Part shown: piece after piece, positions 1-4,129 of the stretch | Numbering within the stretch: the first letter of the stretch is position 1 | How the letters are laid out: every line of letters begins with the position of its first letter | From: a candidate division WWE3 bacterium RIFOXYD1_FULL_39_9 | GTDB lineage: Bacteria > Patescibacteriota > WWE3 > UBA101185 > UBA10185 | NCBI GenBank assembly: GCA_001773295.1 | Contig: MEWG01000024.1 | Span: 6,699-15,805 of the forward strand | Length of the DNA: 9,107 bases | Reading direction: 5' to 3' | The notes under the pieces: model-generated | What the model was told of the DNA's origin: nothing | Seen by the model: only the letters and a program-made list of their open reading frames with translations | Databases searched by the model: none | Translations under genes and position numbers: made by a program

Positions 1-18
1 CGAATCCTGGCAGCCATG
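1..18 (+). tRNA. partial tRNA or tRNA-like 3' end (T-loop and acceptor remnant)
   Basis: The window opens with CGAATCC, which looks like the end of a T-loop (TTCGAAT) followed by the 3' strand of a T-stem and acceptor stem. The rest of the gene lies outside the window, so amino acid identity cannot be read. With normal spacing a CCA end does not fall in register, so the piece may come from a tRNA without encoded CCA, or from a tRNA-like RNA such as those downstream. The AT-rich stretch from about 19 to 98 holds no gene I can support. Confidence 0.4.
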
Positions 19-98
19 CAAACAAAAATTTTATCTACTCTTTATTTTTTAAAACTTTTCTATTATAGTATTTCAGAATAACAATTGATCTTTGAAAA

Positions 99-234
99 TT
101 AAATCAGTTACAGATTAAGCCTACACGCAACTTAGCTCAATTTGGTAGAGCGATTCTCTCATAAAGAATAAGTAGTTGGTTCAAATCCAACAATTGCAAC
201 CAAAGTAAAAAGCTTATTCGACTTACTGATTTAA
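99..234 (+). ncRNA. Y-like RNA element A: Ro-type stem enclosing a complete tRNA(CAT)
   Basis: A perfect 10-bp outer stem (99-108 with 225-234) encloses an internal loop (109-115 against TTCGACTT at 217-224) and a 5-bp inner stem (TAAGC 116-120 with GCTTA 212-216). Inside sits a full tRNA-shaped body, 126-202. The same outer stem, loop and inner stem layout recurs in three neighbours (B, C, D), with different paired bases but a conserved loop and an AAGYYTACAYG strand (here 117-127). Y RNAs bind Ro60 through a terminal helix interrupted by a small internal loop, and a Ro60-type gene lies about 0.9 kb downstream. The helix is seen directly; the Y RNA role is inferred. Confidence 0.6.
126..202 (+). 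tRNA. tRNA-Met/Ile2-type tRNA, anticodon CAT, embedded in element A
   Basis: A cloverleaf fits well: D-stem GCTC/GAGC, anticodon stem 153-157/165-169 with loop CTCATAA (anticodon CAT at 160-162), T-arm GTTGG-TTCAAAT-CCAAC (175-191), acceptor 3' strand 192-198, discriminator A199 and encoded CCA 200-202. Positions 1 and 72 form a C.A mismatch, the hallmark of bacterial initiator tRNA, but the three G-C pairs expected in an initiator anticodon stem are absent. C6.A67 is also mismatched. The first two bases belong to the strand motif shared with elements B-D, so the C.A mismatch may be a by-product of the embedding. It could be an elongator Met, an initiator, a lysidine-modified Ile tRNA, or a non-translating tRNA mimic. 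Confidence 0.72.
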
Positions 235-242
235 AAGTTCTT

Positions 243-317
243 ATGGCGGGTATCATCTTAAGCTTACATGTTTCTGGAGTAAACAATAGAGAGCTTATAT
301 AACTTCTCGCCATTTTT
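243..317 (+). ncRNA. Y-like RNA element B: minimal Ro-type stem with a small hairpin
   Basis: The outer stem pairs ATGGCGGG (243-250) with CTCGCCAT (306-313), with one G.U pair. The internal loop is TATCATCT (251-258) against TATAACTT (298-305), and the inner stem is TAAGCTT (259-265) with GAGCTTA (291-297). The conserved TTACATG strand follows, and the cargo is only a short GTTT/AAAC hairpin (270-284). A run of five T (313-317) directly after the outer stem could act as an intrinsic terminator. This is the simplest member of the A-D family and lacks any tRNA body. Its 3' loop is the most divergent (TATAACTT rather than TTCGACTT). Function is inferred from the shared architecture. Confidence 0.5.
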
Positions 318-324
318 AAAAAGT

Positions 325-466
325 TTAGCAAGCACCGCATTAAGCTTACATGATACTTGAAGGTTCGACTCCTTCTATTTTCTTCGGAGAATAAGGCGGA
401 ATGGTATACGCAATTGACTCTAAATCAATCTGTATAATCAACATAGCTTATACGACTTCTTGCTAA
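325..466 (+). ncRNA. Y-like RNA element C: Ro-type stem enclosing a circularly permuted tRNA with CUA anticodon
   Basis: The outer stem is TTAGCAAG (325-332) with CTTGCTAA (459-466), the internal loop CACCGCAT (333-340) against TACGACTT (451-458), and the inner stem TAAGCT (341-346) with AGCTTA (445-450). The cargo runs in permuted order: T-arm GAAGG-TTCGACT-CCTTC (359-375), acceptor 3' strand TATTTTC (376-382), a TTCG tetraloop (383-386), acceptor 5' strand GAGAATA (387-393), a Leu-like D-arm (395-411), then anticodon arm ATTGA-CTCTAAA-TCAAT (413-429). ATAC (353-356) can pair with GTAT (432-435) as a class II variable arm, so the RNA is opened at the variable-arm tip and its acceptor stem is closed. 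There is no free CCA end, so it cannot be charged unless processed. The CUA anticodon (420-422) would read UAG. Confidence 0.65.
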
Positions 467-475
467 TTTGAACAC

Positions 476-608
476 AAAAGGGGATACCGCTTAAAAGTTT
501 ACATGATTAGCTCAATTTGGTAGAGCAATTGCATTCCAAGCAATCGGTAGCAGGTTCAAGTCCTGTATCAAAAGTAGTATAAAACTTTTTCGACTTTCCC
601 CTTTTTTT
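476..608 (+). ncRNA. Y-like RNA element D: Ro-type stem enclosing a tRNA(TCC)-like body
   Basis: A perfect 9-bp outer stem (AAAAGGGGA 476-484 with TCCCCTTTT 597-605) is followed by extra T residues to 608, resembling an intrinsic terminator. The internal loop is TACCGCTT (485-492) against TTCGACTT (589-596), and the inner stem AAAAGTTT (493-500) pairs with AAACTTTT (582-589; the last base is shared with the loop). The conserved TTTACATG strand leads into the tRNA-like body at 504-570. The loop sequences on both sides are closest to those of element C. As with A-C, the sequence shows the helix and cargo directly, and the Ro60-binding role is inferred. Confidence 0.58.
504..570 (+). tRNA. tRNA-Gly(TCC)-like module within element D, acceptor stem only 4 bp, no CCA
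   Basis: D-arm GCTC...GAGC (510-526), anticodon arm ATTGC-ATTCCAA-GCAAT (528-544; anticodon TCC at 535-537) and T-arm GCAGG-TTCAAGT-CCTGT (550-566) are all normal. Only TGAT/ATCA (504-507 with 567-570) can form an acceptor stem; the next three positions do not pair and no CCA follows. A tRNA finder may report it as tRNA-Gly, but it is probably a mimic carried by the surrounding RNA and not a charged tRNA. The D-arm region (507-526) is identical over 20 bases to that of element A (132-151), which suggests duplication within the array. Confidence 0.55.
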
Positions 609-615
609 AGTTTTA

Positions 616-690
616 CGCCGAAGTAGTGTAGTGGTAACACGAGTGTTTTGGGAACATTCATGCAAGGTTCGAGTCCTTCTTCGGCGACCA
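616..690 (+). tRNA. tRNA-Pro, anticodon TGG
   Basis: Acceptor CGCCGAAG pairs with CTTCGGCG over 8 bp and is followed by discriminator A and an encoded CCA (688-690). D-arm is GTGT/ACAC; the anticodon stem is 642-646/654-658 with loop TTTGGGA, giving anticodon TGG (649-651) with G37, as usual for tRNA-Pro. The C1-G72 first pair is also a tRNA-Pro trait. The T-stem has 4 clear pairs (AAGG/CCTT) around TTCGAGT, so acceptor plus T-stem is 8+4 and not the usual 7+5. It reads CCA, a common Pro codon in these AT-rich genes. Unlike elements A-D, no Ro-type stem surrounds it. Confidence 0.88.
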
Positions 691-919
691 GTTAGATTTC
701 TTTTGAGACGTCACATATGATTTGTTTTATACCTTCAGTCCTCATAGGCAAATCATTATGCTCAAAAGTAATATATGAGGATGGCTAAAAACGGCTGATG
801 AGTTTAGGAATATGAGTGCTAATCCTTTATCGAAGGACATCGAAGGAACAATGCATCCGCACTCAAATTTTAATAGGCTTGAGAAACAATAGTATTCTGA
901 TTCTCAAGCCTATTTTTTT
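691..919 (+). ncRNA. structured non-coding RNA of unknown class (element F)
   Basis: No credible ORF lies between tRNA-Pro and tRNA-Arg, but the segment is rich in complementary runs. CTTTTGAG (700-707) pairs with CTCAAAAG (761-768). CAT plus ATGATTTG (714-724) pairs with CAAATCAT-T-ATG (749-760), leaving ACGTCA (708-713) bulged. TCCTCATA (739-746) in the hairpin loop matches TATGAGGA (774-781), a possible 8-bp pseudoknot. CTAAA/TTTAG (785-789 with 803-807), TGAGTGC/GCACTCA (813-819 with 859-865) and an inner TCCTT/AAGGA hairpin (823-837) follow. It ends in a strong terminator. It does not share the A-D helix, and I do not recognise the family; it could be another Ro-associated RNA, a regulatory RNA or a processed leader. 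Confidence 0.55.
872..919 (+). terminator. intrinsic terminator after element F
   Basis: A perfect 14-bp stem (872-885 with 901-914) around a 15-nt loop is followed by a T tract to 919. It cleanly ends the upstream RNA and separates it from tRNA-Arg. Confidence 0.9.
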
Positions 920-932
920 AGAAAAAATTTAT

Positions 933-1010
933 GCGCCTGTAGCTCAGTTGGATACGAGCAAATGACTTCTAATCATTAGGTCGCAGGTTCGAGCCCTGCC
1001 AGGCGCGCCA
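933..1010 (+). tRNA. tRNA-Arg, anticodon TCT
   Basis: A canonical cloverleaf: acceptor GCGCCTG with CAGGCGC, D-arm GCTC...GAGC, anticodon stem AATGA/TCATT with loop CTTCTAA (TCT at 968-970), T-arm GCAGG-TTCGAGC-CCTGC, discriminator G and encoded CCA at 1008-1010. It reads AGA, which is visibly the dominant Arg codon in the genes of this window, a typical reason for a phage to carry it. It lies between the element F terminator and the ro gene cluster. Confidence 0.95.
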
Positions 1011-1032
1011 CTTTAAACGGAAAGAATAAATC

Positions 1033-1143
1033 ATGAATAAACATAAAAGAAAAGCAGCAAAAAGATTAAGAATTGCTGTTAGAGCGACAAAGCACTATAA
1101 TTTGTTCTATTGTAAAAAATCTAACAACCAAAAGGAAAAATAA
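1033..1143 (+). CDS. short basic peptide, 36 aa, just upstream of the Ro60 gene
   Basis: An ATG at 1033 with a GGAAAG-like ribosome site (1019-1024) opens a 36-codon frame ending in TAA at 1141-1143, one base before the Ro60 ATG at 1145. The product is strongly basic: about a third of its residues are Lys or Arg, mostly in the first half, and there is a single Cys. Its placement suggests translational coupling to the Ro60 gene, or a leader peptide. Small basic peptides of this kind can bind RNA, but no domain is recognisable and the function is unknown. The frame could also be incidental, because its last codons hold the AAAGGA ribosome site of the next gene. Confidence 0.5.
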   Translation: MNKHKRKAAKRLRIAVRATKHYNLFYCKKSNNQKEK

Positions 1144-1144
1144 A

Positions 1145-2611
1145 ATGGAAAAGATCGCAGCATCGCAAAATCAAATTGTGAATCAACTCCTGCGCGTCGG
1201 TCATGGCAATCTCTCTATTTACAATGATATCGGTTTGAAAGCAGTAAAGCATGAGCCAGAACTGTTTGCACATATCATTGCGTGGAATGAACTGAAGGGC
1301 GAAGTAAGAGATAGTAAAGTGGCTTTTCCTATTCTATCTTTACGCAGCAGCAAAGATGATGAACTATATGAAAATGCCGCCGCTCATCTCTGCAAGCTTT
1401 CCCCTAAAGACTTCTTGAGGGCTTGTAGATACCATAGAGAATTGCCGCTATGTCAAGAGGGTGGCGGTACTTGGTTAAAGCAAGCTGTTAGAATGTTTAT
1501 CAGAGAAAGAGAAAAGTCTATTGGTTGGTGGGATAGAACTGTATTGCAGCATAGAGAATCCATGAAAAGTCTTTATGCTATCTATCATGTCAAGCCAAAT
1601 AAACGAGCACAAGAGATTCTATTTGAAAAGAAATATCCAAAGAATAGTGTTTTTCAAGTTGTCAAAGATTTAAAAAACATGAAAGCGCAAGAAGCCGCTG
1701 GTGCAATTCTTAATCATAAGATACCATATCTTATTGCTGTTGGTGCTCTTGGTGGTATTAAGGGAAAGTCCGATGTTATTCTTGCTCTGATTGAACGCAT
1801 GACAGGAGCAGAACTTATTACAAATACAAACATGCTTCAAAAAATGGGAGTATTTGAAAACCCTGCATTGAAAGCTGCTTATGATAATGGTATAGTAAGG
1901 ATGCAGAAAGATAAGAAAACACCTTCGATGAAGATAACGAAAGCTGCTGAAGCGGTAGCAAAGACAGATAAGAAGCTTTCCGCTAAACTTCACAAAGCGC
2001 AAGAAGATAAGTTGGACAATAGTAGTATTGATGGTGATTGGCTTGTGCTCGGGGATCGCTCTGGCTCTATGCAGACTTCTATTGAAGTTGCAAGAAATGT
2101 TGCTGCTTTGATTGCAAGACAAGTTAAGGGTAATGTTCATCTTGTTTTTTTTAATGATACTCCGATTTATTTTGATGTTACAGGAAAGACATTGGAGCAA
2201 ATTAAGAATGATACAAAACGATTGACTGCAACTGGCAGCACTTCTATTGGTTGTGGCTTGGAGCTAATTAAAGAAAAAGGAATTGTGGTAAACGGAATTG
2301 CTGTCTGTACTGATGGCGGTGATAATCGCTCTCCTTATTTTCACAATGCTTATGATGATTATAGAAGAGATATTGGTATTGAGCCAACTGTTTATATGTT
2401 TCATGTTCCTGGCGAAAATGATAGAATGTCTTCTTACTGCGAGAGTGCAGATATTCAATTGCAAAAGTTTGAGCTTGGGAATAATGTAGATTATTATTCA
2501 CTTCCCAATTTGATTAAGACCATGCGAACAAGTAAGTATAGTTTGGTGGATGAGATCATGCAGATTCCCTTGTTGACTCTTAAAGATGTATTTAAAAAGG
2601 AGGGAAGGTAA
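1145..2611 (+). CDS. Ro60/Rsr-like TROVE-vWA RNA-binding protein
   Basis: A 488-aa Ro60-type protein. Ro60 proteins are rings of helical HEAT-like repeats (TROVE domain) closed by a von Willebrand A domain; they bind misfolded RNAs in the cavity and Y RNAs on the outside, and in bacteria work with exoribonucleases such as PNPase. Here residues about 5-270 are helical and TROVE-like, with an IP-x-LIAVGALGG segment and a MTGAELITNTNMLQKMGVFE segment resembling the family's conserved LLRNLGKM region. The vWA domain follows from about 298, with all MIDAS elements visible: DRSGS (304-308), Thr/Ser near 363-367 and the Asp of CTDGG (390). Start 1145 is chosen over an in-frame TTG at 1073 because AAAGGA lies at normal distance and the upstream peptide ends one base before. 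It is a little shorter than human Ro60 (about 538 aa). It sits between two groups of tRNA-like RNAs. Confidence 0.85.
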   Translation: MEKIAASQNQIVNQLLRVGHGNLSIYNDIGLKAVKHEPELFAHIIAWNELKGEVRDSKVAFPILSLRSSKDDELYENAAAHLCKLSPKDFLRACRYHRELPLCQEGGGTWLKQAVRMFIREREKSIGWWDRTVLQHRESMKSLYAIYHVKPNKRAQEILFEKKYPKNSVFQVVKDLKNMKAQEAAGAILNHKIPYLIAVGALGGIKGKSDVILALIERMTGAELITNTNMLQKMGVFENPALKAAYDNGIVRMQKDKKTPSMKITKAAEAVAKTDKKLSAKLHKAQEDKLDNSSIDGDWLVLGDRSGSMQTSIEVARNVAALIARQVKGNVHLVFFNDTPIYFDVTGKTLEQIKNDTKRLTATGSTSIGCGLELIKEKGIVVNGIAVCTDGGDNRSPYFHNAYDDYRRDIGIEPTVYMFHVPGENDRMSSYCESADIQLQKFELGNNVDYYSLPNLIKTMRTSKYSLVDEIMQIPLLTLKDVFKKEGR

Positions 2612-2612
2612 A

Positions 2613-2843
2613 ATGTATGCAGAAAGAAAAGAAAGAAAACTTAATACAATTCATATAAGAGAAATTGTAGTTAGTGCGATTCCTGGAAGCAGTCAAAATG
2701 TTTGTGAAGAAGAGTGTATGATTCTTTCAATAGAAAAGAAAACTAATGTTGTTTTAGTTCTTAATGATCGTAAATACTTATTTGATTTCTGCAAAATGGT
2801 ATCTACCATAAAAGAACTCAAAAAAGGAGAAAAGCAAAAATGA
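2613..2843 (+). CDS. hypothetical protein, 76 aa, in the Ro60 operon
   Basis: The ATG at 2613 lies one base after the Ro60 stop and is served by an AAGGAGG site (2598-2604) inside the end of that gene, so the two are very likely co-translated. An in-frame ATG at 2586 is upstream of the ribosome site and was not used. The protein is soluble, with a Lys/Arg-rich N-terminus, a central pair of Cys in a CEEEC motif, a short beta-rich stretch (VVLVLNDRKYLFDF) and a Lys-rich C-terminus. I do not recognise the family. Coupling to the ro gene suggests a related role, but that is only inference. Confidence 0.75.
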   Translation: MYAERKERKLNTIHIREIVVSAIPGSSQNVCEEECMILSIEKKTNVVLVLNDRKYLFDFCKMVSTIKELKKGEKQK

Positions 2844-3142
2844 GAAACTTGATTATTAGCGAAACTACTTGTTTGGAAAACTTGTCTTTGGAAGAATTGA
2901 TTCTTGGCAAAGCACAATTGAAAGTACTGTCTGATGGCTACGAAGAGTTGAAAGTCGATGCGCCTGATTGGGTTTTGGTTCAAAGTTCTGCTATTGTTTC
3001 TGAAATCAGCAGACGCACTAAAGATGAATTGCTCCGAAGGTTGAAGGCGGCAAAAGCGCGGCAAGCTTCTCTATTGTCCAGGAGAGAGATTCGGCAAAGT
3101 GTAGATGCAGAAGTGGCGGAACTAGAAGCAAGGTTGAAGTAA
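2840..3142 (+). CDS. hypothetical helical/coiled-coil protein, 100 aa
   Basis: The start overlaps the previous stop as ATGA (2840-2843), with AAAAGGAG just upstream (2823-2830), so it is the third gene of the Ro60 transcript. The product looks wholly alpha-helical; the C-terminal half (about 55-100) is rich in Arg, Lys, Glu and Ala with heptad-like Leu spacing, suggesting a coiled coil. There is one Cys and no membrane segment. Its base composition is richer in G and C than the small genes further downstream. It ends two bases before the tRNA-like RNA that follows. Family not recognised. Confidence 0.75.
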   Translation: MRNLIISETTCLENLSLEELILGKAQLKVLSDGYEELKVDAPDWVLVQSSAIVSEISRRTKDELLRRLKAAKARQASLLSRREIRQSVDAEVAELEARLK

Positions 3143-3143
3143 C

Positions 3144-3273
3144 AAATATGCCGCATTTAGTTCTGGGAAGAATAGTCAACATGATGCAGTAAGACAGCAC
3201 GACGGCCAATGGTGATCATGCTTGAACAGCATATGAGAAAGGAGTTGGTTCGAGTCCAACAATGCGGTATTTT
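3144..3273 (+). ncRNA. tRNA-like RNA with a long insert replacing the anticodon arm (element E; candidate YrlA-type Y RNA)
   Basis: A 10-bp stem (3148-3157 with 3261-3270, one G.U) takes the place of the acceptor stem. The T-arm is perfect: GTTGG-TTCGAGT-CCAAC (3244-3260). TA (3158-3159) and a D-like arm GTTC-TGGGAA-GAAT (3160-3173) keep the GG needed for D-loop/T-loop contact. The anticodon arm is replaced by about 67 nt that can fold as TCAA-CATGAT (3176-3185) with ATCATG-C-TTGA (3215-3225), or alternatively CATgATGC (3180-3187) with GCATATG (3229-3235). No CCA follows. Bacterial Y RNAs of the YrlA type carry a tRNA-mimicking domain and are encoded next to the Ro60 gene, as here. It is not a chargeable tRNA. 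The Ro60 link is inferred. Confidence 0.6.
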
Positions 3274-3329
3274 AAAAGAAACCGAATATGCGTTTAAACT
3301 CAATTAGAAGCTGTTCTGACGTTGCAGAG

Positions 3330-3376
3330 AATAAAGCCAAGGGCAAGTATGTATCTTTGCCCTTGGCTTTATTTTT
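3330..3376 (+). terminator. strong intrinsic terminator ending the Ro60 / element E transcript
   Basis: A perfect 17-bp stem (3330-3346 with 3357-3373), a 10-nt loop and a T tract (3372-3376). It probably ends transcription of the ro operon and element E. The stretch 3274-3329 before it has no ORF and only weak hairpins, and may be the 3' tail of element E. Confidence 0.93.
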
Positions 3377-3390
3377 AGCTCTATTCTTAT

Positions 3391-3396
3391 TATAAT
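3391..3396 (+). promoter_or_regulatory. candidate -10 box for the downstream small-gene operon
   Basis: A consensus TATAAT lies between the strong terminator and the first gene of the next operon (3468), where a promoter is expected. No good -35 hexamer is seen at normal spacing, and TATAAT is common by chance in such AT-rich DNA. A phage-specific promoter could be used instead. Confidence 0.3.
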
Positions 3397-3467
3397 TGAT
3401 ATATGAAAGTATCTTACTTTAAACATCGCTCCGATATGTCCTAAGTGTAAAGCAAGAGGATAGACAA

Positions 3468-3644
3468 ATGCCAGCATGTAGACAATGTTTATTCCAGCAA
3501 GTTAAAGCAGATTGTCTCGGTATTGATCCTAAGTGGAGAGACTTTCCAGATCATTATCATTGCTTTTTCGAGCATTGGTCTTGGACTACTATGTGGAGTT
3601 GTGAAAAGTATGAATACACAGAAGATTGGGAAGAAAGAATATGA
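3468..3644 (+). CDS. small Cys/Trp-rich protein, 58 aa
   Basis: An ATG with AGAGGA upstream (3456-3461) opens a 58-codon frame ending in TGA at 3642-3644, overlapping the next ATG (3641). The product starts with a CxxC pair (residues 4 and 7), then a third Cys, an HYHCFFEHW stretch and a Trp-rich C-terminus ending in EDWEERI. The Cys/His pattern could hold a metal ion but matches no zinc-finger family I know. Short size, Trp richness and coupling to the next two genes suggest a family of small phage proteins. Function unknown. Confidence 0.7.
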   Translation: MPACRQCLFQQVKADCLGIDPKWRDFPDHYHCFFEHWSWTTMWSCEKYEYTEDWEERI

Positions 3645-3913
3645 TAACACCAACGATATGCTCAAGTCTGCATTGTAATTCTTATCCATGCAATTACTGC
3701 GAAGAATGTTCACATGCCTATTTTTTAGGGTGGGCAACAGCAGATAAAGGCAAAGTATATAGATGGCATTTCAATCCTTATTATGGATTTGAATTTCTGA
3801 AAGCAGATTTTAAAACACCATTAAAAAAACAATATTACAAAGAAAATCATGTCGTATGGAAGTTGATAGAAAATTGGGAAGATAAAATCAAATATAAGAA
3901 TATGTGGAGGTAA
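3641..3913 (+). CDS. small Cys-rich protein, 90 aa
   Basis: Start at ATG 3641 is chosen over an in-frame TTG at 3626 because it forms an ATGA overlap with the previous stop and has GGAAG at normal distance. The N-terminal third holds six Cys with one His, including a CNYCEEC core, suggesting a small metal-binding knuckle. The rest is aromatic and basic (RWHFNPYYGFEF) and ends in NMWR. The last codons contain GTGGAGG, the ribosome site of the following gene. No known family is recognised. Confidence 0.8.
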   Translation: MITPTICSSLHCNSYPCNYCEECSHAYFLGWATADKGKVYRWHFNPYYGFEFLKADFKTPLKKQYYKENHVVWKLIENWEDKIKYKNMWR

Positions 3914-3916
3914 CAA

Positions 3917-4126
3917 ATGAGAATAAATCATTTATTCAAACATTGGTATTTAGGCTCTGAAGCCTTTGAAAAAGATTGTTTTTGGAGTGATTTAAGCAGA
4001 AGAGAAAATTGGGATAGTTTAAACAAAACAAAAAGATGGGATGATTTCAGCGAAAGAGAAAGAAGATTTTATATCAACTATTCAAGTTTCTCAAGTGTAT
4101 GTTTTTATCGGCACATGTGGGAGTAA
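3917..4126 (+). CDS. small Trp/aromatic-rich protein, 69 aa
   Basis: ATG three bases after the previous stop, with the ribosome site inside that gene's final codons. The protein is rich in Trp, Phe, Tyr, Arg and Glu, with a repeated pattern of charged residues around Trp (RRENWDSL, TKRWDDF). It ends in HMWE, close to the NMWR end of its neighbour, and the DNA around both stops is nearly the same (GGAG or GGAGG, then TAACAAATGA). This may reflect duplication or just a favoured coupling junction. No signal peptide, membrane segment or known domain. Confidence 0.75.
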   Translation: MRINHLFKHWYLGSEAFEKDCFWSDLSRRENWDSLNKTKRWDDFSERERRFYINYSSFSSVCFYRHMWE

Positions 4127-4129
4127 CAA

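Noticed and set aside
99..234. Element A outer stem as a simple intrinsic terminator or a tRNA leader/trailer pair
   Set aside because: No T tract follows, and the same loop and inner stem recur in three other units with different or no tRNA, so a shared functional helix is the better reading.
257..505. Repeated TTAAGCTTACATG-like units suggesting a CRISPR or direct-repeat array
   Set aside because: The repeats pair with downstream AGCTTA/AACTTTT strands and alternate with tRNA-like cargos; they are one strand of an RNA helix and are not spaced like a CRISPR.
795..834. CTGATGAG followed by CGAA, as in a hammerhead ribozyme core
   Set aside because: The bases between them do not form a proper stem II starting from G-C, and no convincing stem III with a cleavage triplet follows.
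1073..1144. 24-codon upstream extension of the Ro60 protein from a TTG at 1073
   Set aside because: The extension lacks a ribosome site, is covered by the 36-codon frame, and the ATG at 1145 has AAAGGA at a normal distance.
1670..2200. Long antisense frame inside the Ro60 gene
   Set aside because: It is the shadow of a well-supported gene; its product has no recognisable features and it lacks a ribosome site.
3144..3273. tmRNA tRNA-like domain or a normal tRNA with an intron
   Set aside because: There is no CCA end, no Ala-type G.U identity pair in place, no tag reading frame and no clear intron boundary that would restore an anticodon arm.
3407..3463. Small frame with a CPKC zinc-ribbon-like motif ending in TAG just before the 58-aa gene
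   Set aside because: It has no ATG, GTG or TTG start after its upstream stop and overlaps the ribosome site of the next gene; at most a remnant.
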